DNA of 64,000 bases from Mesostigma viride (taxonomy: Eukaryota > Streptophyta > Mesostigmatophyceae > Mesostigmatales > Mesostigmataceae). This document shows, piece by piece, positions 44,572-54,255 of this stretch. Under the pieces are notes generated by a model. It did not search any database, was not told where the DNA came from, and worked only from the letters and a program-made list of their open reading frames with translations. A program made the translations under genes and the position numbers. The stretch is taken from the NCBI GenBank assembly GCA_009746045.1, contig RPFO01000310.1, positions 2,070,142-2,134,141 on the forward strand. The letters run 5' to 3'. Each line of letters opens with the position of its first letter. Position 1 is the first letter of the stretch.

Positions 44572-47337
44572 ATGGTCGTTCTAACAACATTGAGCAGACC
44601 GACCAATCTCGCCACCGGGTTAACGCTCGACCCTGAAATGGAGGAGCGTGTTTCTAACATCGAAACAGACATAGATGGGCTTCAAGCTAGCGTGACGTTA
44701 CTTCTTGGCATTTCACATCCATTCGATGAGTCACTCGTTGTCGACGGATTCAAAATTTTCTACCCGAGCCAGCCGACAAATGTGCGACTCGGAGACAATT
44801 ACGACGACGAGACCGCAAGCGACCCATCGGAACTTGCTTACAGTCTCGTCGTGAATGGGTATTCCTATTTTAAATCAGGGACTACTTTAGTCGACGATCT
44901 CACTCTAAATGAACCTTACCTTACGGCGAAAGTGGGAGCGACCCAGTACCACGTCTTCGACTTTAGCCCTGATACGTTGCTAGACCCTGGTGGCAGAGTC
45001 CTGACCCGCGCGCAATTGGACTACCTTTTTGACCAACACGGGGTAGGCAAAACGTCGATAGCTAACTTGAACGGGGATTTCGTCCTCCATCTCGAAGACG
45101 GGACGACCGTGTCGCACCAAAACGCGTTCAACGTCATCAATGACCAGGATGTGCGAGTCCAGCTGCCCTACAACGTTACGAATGGCGACGCGAGTGGAAT
45201 CTGTAAGTTTACCTATCGCGACTACCACACGACCCAGGCGCGCACGGGGGAGAGCGTTGTGGACGGAGAGGTAGGATATCCATACTTTTCCGACTCTTTC
45301 TATGGTCTCGGCGGATCTCGATTTAACGGCCTCCCTCTCCGCGTGGAGTTGTTGTCTTTCGCCACGATTCGCGACGACAACCGCCGCCTTCCACTAACTG
45401 GGAGATCCTTCACCATCACGCGTACATACTCGCCACTGACGGACTGGCGAATGGGTCCGATTGACCCTGTGAACGCACTCTACTGGAGCACCAATCCAAC
45501 CACCGCTAATTGGGAGGTCGTAGAGGGAACGACCCTCAAACAGGGCATAAAGATGACGACCCCCTTCGCATACCAACGCAAACTCCCCATCAGGTGGTAC
45601 ATGAATTCCACCCAGCTCACGCCGACCACTCCGACCATCGGCGGAGTCTCCCTCTCGCAAAACGGGGGACTGCGCGGGGAAGACGCCGTAATCACCGCGC
45701 CAGTCGCGGCAGATAGTAACAAGTATATGAACTACGAGATAGACGTCTACAACGACTCGACCCTCACCTCCTACACCACCCACAAAGGAGGGGTGATGGT
45801 ATGCGTTTCAAAAATGAGCCAACTGCACTCCGGCATCCGGACACCAAGTTCCTACATTTCATATCTAAATCCTGTAAAAATCGCGATCAACGGCGTCTAC
45901 GCGGACCATGATGTGGGGTGGGGAAAGTCGTTGCCTCCTCTCACCGGTTTTCATCTGTTGGCGAACGGAGTATCTCAAGGGGCCTTGGATGGGACGTTGA
46001 AGACAACGACGTTTCAAAATCCATCCGAAGGCGATGATGTAGAACTCAGATACAGGATCGTAACCGTAAAGGACTCGCCAAACCTGTCAGGAGAGACCGT
46101 GGAGATAGACGGCCCCGCTACGACGCTCCATTCTCTAGAATCATTCTCGCGCCACTCCGTGACCACGCTGCAAGCAGAAGCTTCGAAATACTACTTTGAA
46201 GGGTCTCCCGAAAAATTCTTTTTTGTAAAAACAGCCACTCCGGCACCAAGCAAATGTGTTGTTTTTTCAGAGCAGCTCATCGACGGCCCATTTCTATTGT
46301 GTTTTCGGCTATATTTGGGCAGCAACGATGCTTTCGTCTCGTTTGCAGAAAATACTATGTCTTTGACGAATAAATATCACCCGGCCACGACAGATGCCCA
46401 TCAGAATTGGAGAAATGCGGCTACGACGCATTGGGGTATGCTGGGTATCAATCTGCACCATAGTGACTATGCACTCGACCTGTTTGACAATCTGAAGTCG
46501 AAGGTTCGATACACGTTAAACTCATCATGGAGACAACAAAACAGCTACTGGGTGGCATTTCGAAGAAAATCGGATGGGAAGGTGGAGCGTTATATATCCA
46601 AAACAACTCCTCAAGAACTTAGTGACATGACTAAAATCTCAAACTCGTCCGGTATATTTACAACCACTCCTACAGACATTCTTGACCCGTACATTCCGAT
46701 GCCCCTCCGACCAGTCTTCCACTTGAGCGGAGAGTACCACGGCGCGTATGTCTGGCCAATCAAAGATGACCTACAAGACATAGAGTTCGACTCTCTAAAA
46801 ACCAACAACCCATCCGGATCGTACACAGCCGTCGGAGACGTGTTGGAGCTGCGTCACAGGTCCACCTCGTCGAGGAATTGTAGCATTTTTGGCAAATATA
46901 GCGTCACAAAACCCGTACCGGGTGTGGCGGATACTTGGTTTAAGGAGCTAACACTCACGAATGAGAGTGTCATCCGCACGGTTGTTAAGTGTCCCGATGT
47001 TCAATACGGCGTGCAAATGAACCAATATACTGCCAAAATATATGGGATTCTACCAGCTCGTCAGTCGGTAAGGAAGTTTTATGTAAGACTTGGATTTTCA
47101 AACACCAAGTTGAGCAATGATCCGTTGCTTATCAGCGTAGTCGTTGGAGAAGCGTGGACTGGCGGTTTTTCTACAACGACAATATCAAAATCCTCGTCGT
47201 ACGTTGACATAACCTGTGATCATATTTCACTGGTTGATCCTCCAGTTACTGGTATGATCCATTTGGCGACCGTGACGTTCCAGGTATTAGATCCAACAGT
47301 ATCTGGCCCGACCCGCTTTTATTTGCTTCTAGCCTAA
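44572..47337 (+). CDS. 921-aa putative virion surface/fibre protein
   Basis: Intact ORF from ATG 44572 (MVVLTTLSRPTNLATGLTLD). A short heptad-like stretch near residues 20-45 (EMEERVSNIETDIDGLQASV) could trimerise. The rest is rich in Thr, Ser, Asn, Asp and beta-prone segments with no Cys clusters or membrane spans, as in phage-like tail or fibre proteins. It is the first and longest gene of the rightward virion block. No family was recognised, so 'virion protein' rests on position and composition. It is one of the few long PLV genes here without a frameshift. Confidence 0.65.
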   Translation: MVVLTTLSRPTNLATGLTLDPEMEERVSNIETDIDGLQASVTLLLGISHPFDESLVVDGFKIFYPSQPTNVRLGDNYDDETASDPSELAYSLVVNGYSYFKSGTTLVDDLTLNEPYLTAKVGATQYHVFDFSPDTLLDPGGRVLTRAQLDYLFDQHGVGKTSIANLNGDFVLHLEDGTTVSHQNAFNVINDQDVRVQLPYNVTNGDASGICKFTYRDYHTTQARTGESVVDGEVGYPYFSDSFYGLGGSRFNGLPLRVELLSFATIRDDNRRLPLTGRSFTITRTYSPLTDWRMGPIDPVNALYWSTNPTTANWEVVEGTTLKQGIKMTTPFAYQRKLPIRWYMNSTQLTPTTPTIGGVSLSQNGGLRGEDAVITAPVAADSNKYMNYEIDVYNDSTLTSYTTHKGGVMVCVSKMSQLHSGIRTPSSYISYLNPVKIAINGVYADHDVGWGKSLPPLTGFHLLANGVSQGALDGTLKTTTFQNPSEGDDVELRYRIVTVKDSPNLSGETVEIDGPATTLHSLESFSRHSVTTLQAEASKYYFEGSPEKFFFVKTATPAPSKCVVFSEQLIDGPFLLCFRLYLGSNDAFVSFAENTMSLTNKYHPATTDAHQNWRNAATTHWGMLGINLHHSDYALDLFDNLKSKVRYTLNSSWRQQNSYWVAFRRKSDGKVERYISKTTPQELSDMTKISNSSGIFTTTPTDILDPYIPMPLRPVFHLSGEYHGAYVWPIKDDLQDIEFDSLKTNNPSGSYTAVGDVLELRHRSTSSRNCSIFGKYSVTKPVPGVADTWFKELTLTNESVIRTVVKCPDVQYGVQMNQYTAKIYGILPARQSVRKFYVRLGFSNTKLSNDPLLISVVVGEAWTGGFSTTTISKSSSYVDITCDHISLVDPPVTGMIHLATVTFQVLDPTVSGPTRFYLLLA

Positions 47338-47384
47338 GCTACTATTATGGTTCAAGCCTGTCGTCAATTGGCGGCAATCACGGG

Positions 47385-47882
47385 ATGGACGTGGCCCTGT
47401 ATGAAGATGTCCGAGAAACTAGGCGTATATCGCACACGATATTGGAAGCAGATTCTTTGGTCGGTCTGAGGCAGCCCATATACGACTACCCGCTTCCGCA
47501 ATTTTGGCACGGCGCCCCTGTGGCCGTGATGTCTTTCCACGACCCGGCCACACAATCGGAACTAACTCTTCCGACCGCGTTGACCAATATCCTTGTCAGG
47601 TTAACATTTGATAACAACCCACCAACGATTCTCGACATATCAAACCCATATCGCTTAACGGCTAGCGGCCTGTCCGTCTGGCCGGTAAACGTTATAATTG
47701 GCAGCAACTGGAATGTTGTTTCAGGATACGAGGAGGATGACGGGGTGTTTGAAATCGCATTGCGGATTCCTCGCATCACCACTGACACGTCAACAAACAT
47801 AGCACTCTCTACGGCGTTTTGCAAGTCGCGCGCTGGAAAAATGGCCGTGTCGACTAACAAGACCCTCACTTGGACGTTATAA
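47385..47882 (+). CDS. 165-aa protein of virion block, unknown
   Basis: Reads MDVALYEDVRETRRISHTIL, then ...FWHGAPVAVMSFHDPATQSE and a beta-rich C-terminal half ending TNKTLTWTL. The same frame is open upstream as YYGSSLSSIGGNHG without an ATG, so the N terminus may have been lost to an indel (an ATG at 47347 is in a different frame). TCTA lies at 47328. Its last strands resemble the end of the preceding protein in style. Function unknown. Confidence 0.55.
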   Translation: MDVALYEDVRETRRISHTILEADSLVGLRQPIYDYPLPQFWHGAPVAVMSFHDPATQSELTLPTALTNILVRLTFDNNPPTILDISNPYRLTASGLSVWPVNVIIGSNWNVVSGYEEDDGVFEIALRIPRITTDTSTNIALSTAFCKSRAGKMAVSTNKTLTWTL

Positions 47883-47904
47883 AAATCTATGATTATATGC
47901 AGAA

Positions 47905-48408
47905 ATGGCAAGGCGTCAGAAATCAGCACGGCGCCGTCCTTCAAGTAAAAGGGGAAAACCGAAGCGTAAGGTCGCACCCCAGTCGCAGGTGACCGCTTCA
48001 TCGACCAACACCATTGTCATCCACAGCGCGCCGGTCCGAAGAGCGGTGAACAAAGGGAAGGTCGCAGAGGCGCGAGGGTTCAAGGATGCCCTTCTCATGG
48101 CGTCAGTGATGGCGAACTCTAGACCGGTCGCGTACCCCCCATTGTCCGCGTATGCCCAACCGGCCCCTGTCGCGCCGGCTCCCGAACCGGTTGTCGTCGA
48201 TGAAGCAGTGGCGGCACCCCCGGAGCCTGCGGGTGTACCTGTCGGGAAACGAGTCCAGGTGGGAGGCGCGAGGTGGAAATGCCCACAACCCGGGTGTAAG
48301 AGCACGTTCGCAAACGAAAAAAACCTCCTGCTGCATCTCAGGAGGGTCCACAACACGGTCGTGGGAATTCCAAAAGAAGGCGCTGAAAAAAATCTCACAG
48401 AAGAGTAA
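47905..48408 (+). CDS. Basic C2H2 zinc-finger protein
   Basis: 167 aa. The N terminus is strongly basic (MARRQKSARRRPSSKRGKPK), the middle is Pro/Ala/Val-rich, and the C terminus has one classical finger KCPQPGCKSTFANEKNL...HLRRVH (CX4CX12HX4H). TCTA is 19 bp upstream of the ATG (47886). It may package or condense DNA, or regulate late genes; both are inferences. Confidence 0.75.
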   Translation: MARRQKSARRRPSSKRGKPKRKVAPQSQVTASSTNTIVIHSAPVRRAVNKGKVAEARGFKDALLMASVMANSRPVAYPPLSAYAQPAPVAPAPEPVVVDEAVAAPPEPAGVPVGKRVQVGGARWKCPQPGCKSTFANEKNLLLHLRRVHNTVVGIPKEGAEKNLTEE

Positions 48409-48410
48409 AC

Positions 48411-48755
48411 ATGAGCAGCCCGCTGTTCACTGACGCCGAGATGCTCGAGATCTCTCAATGGATGACCCTCCATCCAAATGTCCCACGAGAGTTCATTGAG
48501 GCAGCCATGCTCTACTGTAAGAAGAAGCCACTCACAGGGAAGACAAGGCGCGCCATGAAAAGGGCATCGGCGAAAATTGAGGAAGGCGTCGTCAAGGTTT
48601 TTGGGACAAACGAAATTACTTCTGAGCTATTGTCAGAAGAAGTGGCCGATGAAAGAGTTCATCCAGGAAACGCTGACACTCACTCTTCGCACGGAGAACC
48701 GAACTCGCGGGACGCTAGTGGATCCGGTATGGGACATCCCGGCGGGACTCCTTGA
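48411..48755 (+). CDS. 114-aa ORF overlapping penton-like gene
   Basis: Starts two bases after the stop of the zinc-finger gene: MSSPLFTDAEMLEISQWMTL. A helical, Lys-rich middle follows (KKKPLTGKTRRAMKRASAKI). Its last 35 codons overlap the start of the next gene (ATG 48649) in another frame. Family unknown. The overlap fits a compact viral layout, though the tail may be out-of-frame sequence after an indel. Confidence 0.45.
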   Translation: MSSPLFTDAEMLEISQWMTLHPNVPREFIEAAMLYCKKKPLTGKTRRAMKRASAKIEEGVVKVFGTNEITSELLSEEVADERVHPGNADTHSSHGEPNSRDASGSGMGHPGGTP

Positions 48756-49511
48756 CGATTATCACGACGTCGGGCTTACCCTCATGACCATCCCGTTTGA
48801 ACAGACTCACATCAGCGAAGGAAACCGATACTTCACTGTCCGTTTGTCTGGCAGCGAGTCCCCTACGAAGGTGACCTTGCCGCTCGGCTCGTACACGACT
48901 ATCGAAAACCGAAAAAACATAGAGGAAGCTTTGAAGGCGGTAGATCCTGGGTTCTCGGTCACGTACAACAGGGCGACTAGTCTTTTACCGTGACAAATGC
49001 CACCGAGTTCTCTGTCGCGGTGGATGAGCCCACGGGCCGGGTGTTGGGGCTCATGGAAGGATCATATCCTTTCACAGGTGTCCTCGCTAGCAACCGGCCA
49101 GCAACGAATGGGAGACTGAGAATGGTGTATGTATACAGCGACATCGTTCGAGGAAACGTGATATCATCGTCGACAGGCACGGGATATGGAGGCCTTTTGG
49201 CCGTCTGTCCCAACATGTCGCAGTTCTTAGAACCCATTGTTTGGCAGGCAGCGACCCCTTTGTGGCAGCATCTCAAGGACTCTCCCAGCAACATCACGAT
49301 CCGACTGCTCGACGAGGACGACGCTCCTATAACTGTCTACTCGGATTGGGCTCTTCAGCTCTCCTTCCGCATAAGCCCTCAGAAGGCGATGGGAATAGAG
49401 GCGAGGAAGATCGGGAGCGTTTTGAAGTATATGGCCCTTGACAGGACCGTCCAGCCACAAACCAGATTTATTTCTCAGCCATCTAGTACTATCGAGGACG
49501 ATGAAAGTTAA
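48649..49511 (+). pseudogene. Putative penton/minor capsid protein, one frameshift
   Basis: Starts MKEFIQETLTLTLRTENRTR and includes VTLPLGSYTTIENRKNIEEA and, after a missing base in a T run near 48985, FTVTNATEFSVAVDEPTGRV. VLGLMEGSYPF and NGRLRMVYVYSDIVRG follow. The 'LP.G.Y......L...+' / 'F.+......+...LG+' / 'VY.D+V' succession is characteristic of a minor virion protein found across PLVs, virophages and related viruses. The assignment to the penton is from memory of that pattern. The ORF ends TAA 49511 and overlaps the next start by 11 bp. Confidence 0.55.
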
Positions 49512-49857
49512 TTTTGGAGCAATCGGAAACGTGGCTAGACGCGTGGGAGAGTTTGCCGGCAACGCTATCAAGAGGGTCGGCGACGGGGCGGCCATCGTGT
49601 CAGCTGTCAAGAAAGCCGGGCACGTCGCTGGCGAAGTCATCTCAAAAATTGGCGACGGGGCGCGGGCTGCCAAACAGGCGGCGGGCATTGTCGATTCCGC
49701 GCTCGGACACATCCCATCCAACATGATCGCGAAGAGTACGCTGCTCGGGAAAGCGTACTCGGTCGCAAACACTGGTCTGAGCGCCTTGTCCAACCTCGAA
49801 AGACGGGTTGATGGAGCGAAGGTAAAAAATCCCATACTCGGCCAGCTTCTTCAGTAA
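49501..49857 (+). CDS. 118-aa small basic Gly/Ala-rich virion protein
   Basis: The ATG at 49501 (MKVNFGAIGNVARRVGEFAG) is preferred over the longer frame because TCTA sits 19 bp upstream (49482) and the longer start lies in the preceding gene. It is an amphipathic Ala/Gly/Lys-rich helix protein (RVGDGAAIVSAVKKAGHVAG) without cysteines. Similar small amphipathic proteins next to the capsid gene occur in PLVs and adenovirus-like viruses, where they may bind membranes or DNA. The function here is inferred. Confidence 0.6.
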   Translation: MKVNFGAIGNVARRVGEFAGNAIKRVGDGAAIVSAVKKAGHVAGEVISKIGDGARAAKQAAGIVDSALGHIPSNMIAKSTLLGKAYSVANTGLSALSNLERRVDGAKVKNPILGQLLQ

Positions 49858-49872
49858 AAATATCTCATTCGA

Positions 49873-51171
49873 ATGTATACACAATCTATGGCTTCGGACA
49901 ATTCCTGGTACTCGCGCGCTATCCCCAAGTCCATGCAATACCTCGTGAAGGCGCTGGGTCAGCACACGACTCAACGAGTCCATCTCAGCACCCTCTCAGC
50001 AAGCGACGGCATCAAACAAGGGTCTGTGGTCGCGGTCCGCCTCCCCACGTCCGGGTTCGTGGACTTGCACTCCTTCGCAATGTTTTTCACGGGGACCCCC
50101 ACGACCACGGCGGGGTTCGCAAAGTTCCCCGCGTACACGTCCTCCATCATCAGGCGCCTCGAGGTACTGGCAGGAGGTCAGACCGTCGACAGCATCAACG
50201 ACTACTCCCAGCTGTTCCATACGCTGCTCTCGGTGCACGGCGGTGTCGAGTACAATCTCGCGCAGGCTCCCGCTGGTTGGTCGAAGAATAACAACATCGT
50301 CATTGCTGATGCGGCTGGCGCTCTCACAAACAACGTGAAGGCAAACACCGCAGTGGACGGCGTCATTGACCACTTTTTGGGATTCCTGAGTGGCGAGCCT
50401 CGGATCGTGGATCTGAGTCTCTTCCCCCCCATCGAGATCCGAATCACACTCATGGACGGAGGGGTGATGCTTCCTAGCGTGGCGCAGCAGCTGGCGTGGC
50501 ATCGTGGCCGTTGAGCAGCGAAGGGTTGGTTTCGAACTGAGCAACATCCACTTTAGCATCGACACGTACAGGTTCCAAGAGATATCGTGGGCCAGATTTT
50601 CTCGTCCAGGCTTGCCGAGGGTGGAACTCTCTCCTTCAAGTGGCGGACGTGGCAGTCCACCAAACAGTCGCTCGGGACTCGCACTCCCTATGCCATCAAG
50701 GCGTCGCTGTCTTCCGCGTCCGCCAGCAAACTCCTGGCGATTCAGGTTGCTGCCGGCGCGGACGTGACCAACGCATCTGGCAATACGATGTTCAATCACA
50801 TCGCGGATGGTATGACTTCCTACCAATACGACATCAACGGATCCAACCTAGCGCCTGGATACCGTACGAACGCAACCGAGGCGTGGATCAATCTGTTGTC
50901 CGCGTTCGGTGACCAGGGGAATGTCTTGTCCTGTGTCCGGGAGGGCATGACTCCTACCACGTGGCTAAACAACAACTTCACGATGGCGTGTCACCTTAAT
51001 ATGCCGTGTGCCGGTCCAGAGTACATGAGCGGCCTTGACCTTCGTGGCACGGCATCGGTGGTCACGCTGCGAGTCGAGAAGGGAGCAACGGACTGCATTT
51101 CCTACATCTTCACGGAATGCGAATCAAAGATGGACATCGCTGCAGGCAGGCAGGCAGCCGTGTACCTCTAA
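49873..51171 (+). pseudogene. Major capsid protein (double jelly-roll type), two frameshifts
   Basis: A second in-frame ATG at 49888 (MASDNSWYSRAIPKSMQYLV) directly overlaps TCTATG and may be the true start. The N-terminal half runs to LFPPIEIRITLMDGGVMLPS; frames then change near 50480 and 50580. A middle piece reads VGFELSNIHFSIDTYRF and the C-terminal half GGTLSFKWRTWQSTKQSLGT, ending in ITFTECESKM-like IFTECESKMDIAAGRQAAVY. The ending 'F.EC.S.+.+.AGRQ..V' and central 'P..I.I.L' are typical of algal PLV capsid proteins. It forms the hexameric capsomers. Without repair it would not give a full protein. Confidence 0.85.
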
Positions 51172-51199
51172 AAAATATATACGTGTGTAATGACAAACG

Positions 51200-51370
51200 A
51201 TGGACTACTTTCGAGACCCTAGCATCACAGCTAATCCGTTTAACAGGTTGAAGTTGATTTTTGACATTCCTGAAATGGCAGATTCTGGTCTGTCCATGAC
51301 AATGCCAGCTAGACGAGCATTGCCCCTTCTCCCCACCTTCAAGTATCCGCTACCAAACCAAAAAAAATAA
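51200..51370 (+). CDS. 56-aa small ORF after the capsid gene
   Basis: ATG 51200 to TAA 51370 encodes MDYFRDPSITANPFNRLKLI..., Pro-rich and Met-rich, ending KYPLPNQKK. TCTA is 33 bp upstream. The 'NPFNRL' start looks like a short virion or scaffold peptide. Family unknown. Confidence 0.5.
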   Translation: MDYFRDPSITANPFNRLKLIFDIPEMADSGLSMTMPARRALPLLPTFKYPLPNQKK

Positions 51371-51389
51371 CGACGATTAGTCTATACAA

Positions 51390-53364
51390 ATGTTGCTGGA
51401 TAGTGGTATATGCCCCGCTCTTTTATATAAACGACGCGTTCCTAGTACCTCGGTCACGGTTGGGTTATCAACAGTGGACCTTACACCATCGAATGTCCCC
51501 GTTTTCGTGATGGCGACATTTAATGAAGACGTCACTGGTTTTGATCTATCAGACATTGACGTGACAAACGGAACGGCAGTCGACCTCTTTTTAGGTGCAC
51601 CGGCGACGTATTTTTTTGATATAACAAATATCACAGGTTCGATCCCAACCACGGTTTCCGTGAAAGAAAATAAGGTAACAGGGGTTTCTGGGGCATATAA
51701 CGACGAATCCAACCTGTTATCATTTACCTACACCCCTCCTTCCACCACCGTCACACTTGCTACAACGGCAGGCGCTAATCCTACTGCGAGCCCTATCGCA
51801 GTGGCTGCCACTTTCAGTAAGTCCATAGCTGGTTTTTCCATAGACGACATAGTAGTTACCAATGGGACCGCTTCCTCGTTGACAGGCAGTGGTTCATCTT
51901 ATACATTCTCGGTCACTCCCATCACGGCATACACCCCCACCACTGTTAGCGTGGGAGTGGATGTGGTGGACGGTGGAAACGACGCATCCAATACTCTAAC
52001 ATTCACACTGAGCCCTCCACCTATCACAGTCGCTCTATCTACAGCTGCAGGGACGTATCCAACCACAAGCCCCGTCACAATGGATGTCACATTTGACAAG
52101 CCCGTGACGGGTTTGGTAGCTGGGACATCTACGTGAACAACGGAACAGCGTCGTCGGTAACCGGTACCGGGGCATCATACCAGTTCGCATGACACCGACC
52201 ACTCCATACTCCCAGACGACCGTGAGGGTGGTCGATGGCACGACGGTAGGCGAATTCGGGGTCACAAACGCCGAGTCCAACACGGTCGCGTTCACCTACT
52301 CCCCGCCGCCTACCGTCACCCTCGCGACTTCGGCCGGGGCAACACCGTCCGCGAGCCCAGTCGGCGTGACGGCTACCTTCAGCCGGTCAGTCACTGGTTT
52401 TGCGCTCGGGGACATCGTCGTTACCAACGGGACGGCGTCCAACTTGGTGCAGGTAAACGCGGCCTTTTACACGTTCGACGTGTCAGGAACCTCGAACACG
52501 TTGACGACCGTCAGTGTGGGTGCCAACGCGGCGACAGACTCCGTGTCGGGCCATGGGAACTCGGCGTCTAACCCTCTTACTTTTACGTATACGCCAGTTT
52601 ACAACCCCGCAACAGACCCCAATCTGTTCGCGTGGTACGATCCGTCCGACAGCGCCACGGTGTTCAGCAACACACTGGCACAACCCAGCAAAACACGACA
52701 GGTGGGAACGTGATGCGAGTGAACGACAAGGGGCCGAACGGGTACCACGTGACGCAGGCACTTCCGCCAAGTGTCCTACGCTGGACACGACGGAACTAAA
52801 CTCGAAACAATCCCTCCGCTTTATTAACTCGCGGTCTGGCTTGTTGGAGTCCGTGAACAATTTCTGGAATGCGGTCGGGGTAAGTGCGAGTGTTTTTCTA
52901 GTCGCCAAACAGCTAACGACTGCAACGTATCCACAATTAGGGGTGCTACGGGTTCCGAGGATATATGCTTGGATCGTCGAACGGCGATTGTTACCTCATG
53001 TCTTATCAGTCAGAGATACAGACCGTTCTCCTCTTTGCTCCCGTTCTGTACGCGACACCGTGAGCACCAGGCTCAGTTCTTTGACAACAATGCACACGTC
53101 CTGGCGCTTTCATGCAACAGCAGTACAAACGCCTTTCTCACCCGCTTCGACGGACGAGCTGGCTATGACAGGATAGGTTCGGACCCTATACTTGGTTCAG
53201 GGAATCTTTCTATTGGAGGAGACTCGTCCAACACGAGTCGCGCTTTTGATGGGTGGATCGGCGAGATCCTTATCTACAACACCGCCAAAACGTCAGCGGA
53301 GCTTGAGGTGATCCGCGGCTACCTCGCAGCCAAGTGGGGGGCGCCGTTAACTCCTCCAGCATAG
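51390..53364 (+). pseudogene. Ig-like-repeat plus LamG-like fibre/adhesin, frameshifted
   Basis: Four or more repeats of about 95 residues follow the pattern 'P..V.ATFS+.V.GF.+.DI.VTNGTA.+' (for example SPIAVAATFSKSIAGFSIDD, SPVGVTATFSRSVTGFALGD). This is the bacterial Ig-like repeat common in surface adhesins. The C-terminal part (52600-53364) has DPNLFAWYDPSDSATVFSN and ends with FDGWIGEILIYNTAKTSAEL-EVIRGYLAAKWG, the signature end of a concanavalin/LamG-like lectin fold. Frames change near 52130, 52710, 52800 and 53060. TCTA is 9 bp upstream of the first ATG. A receptor-binding fibre is the natural reading. Confidence 0.75.
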
Positions 53365-53402
53365 GCCTCTATAACTAAATATCTATCCATATCATGTAAG
53401 CA

Positions 53403-53913
53403 ATGGACTATCCAAATTATTACCAGATAGTACTTGACAGCGAGGCCTCATCGAGTGACAGTGACGTTGACAATGCGGCATTTCGTTTTAAAATTAAGCC
53501 AGATCCAAGTGCTCCCATCATTGACGGGGATTGGAGAGGCGGGCTTCACTTTGCGTCCATTGCAGGAATCGAAAGCACCCCCCTCACGTGCTCATTGGCT
53601 TGGTATCCCCAGTTTCTTGGGTGGTGAGCACAATTTGGACCAGGGGGTTGTGTTGGGATCAGAAATATGCAAAAAAGCAACAGCAACAACGACCACTTTC
53701 GACTATTCTTTGATCAATGATCACGCATATTTCAATTTGAGGAATCCACATCTCTTTAGGAACGGGGGCATTCTGGAGATAAGGTTGGCCCACATAGATA
53801 GGGACGTAGGAGACACGGAATATCAAAACGTTGCTGCATACGATTCTTTCGTCTGCGTGTTACAATTTGAGAGGGTGCGAGGTTTTAATAAATGCAAATG
53901 TCATGGCAAGTAA
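53403..53913 (+). pseudogene. Putative minor virion protein, one frameshift
   Basis: Starts MDYPNYYQIVLDSEASSSDS and reads DGDWRGGLHFASIAGIEST. The frame changes near 53610 and continues with YSLINDHAYFNLRNPHLFRN, GGILEIRLAHIDRDVGD and VCVLQFERVR. Two TCTA motifs lie upstream (53368 and 53382). The 'YYQ+.LDS' start and beta-rich pattern suggest a structural protein; no family was recognised. Confidence 0.5.
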
Positions 53914-54106
53914 TTTCTGCGCATCATATATGGGTGGTTGCTTCGGAAAATTCACTCTCGTGGACACTCTAGAATCTTCGTTCAGGCGCTTGACAAGTGA
54001 CCCAGTTGATTACTCGCACGCTTACGAGTCTTTTTACCTAAATTCACGTCCCAGAACTCGCCACGTGGTAGAGGCCACCTTAGACTTGCATCGCTCCGAA
54101 ATTTAG
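53903..54106 (+). CDS. 67-aa ORF, unknown
   Basis: Starts MASNFCASYMGGCFGKFTLV, overlapping the previous stop by 11 bp, and ends TLDLHRSEI. Possibly a separate small gene or the frameshifted end of the preceding one. Confidence 0.35.
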   Translation: MASNFCASYMGGCFGKFTLVDTLESSFRRLTSDPVDYSHAYESFYLNSRPRTRHVVEATLDLHRSEI

Positions 54107-54255
54107 CCAAGTTCGACACTTGTACAAGTCCAGCCACCTTCGCGTCCTGTCCAGGCCGTGCCAGCAGACGTAACGGACCTTGGCACATTGTGCACAAATA
54201 GGCAAAATCACGTGCAAGTCACGCATCTCACGTTGCAAGCTCTCTGCCGGTAGCC

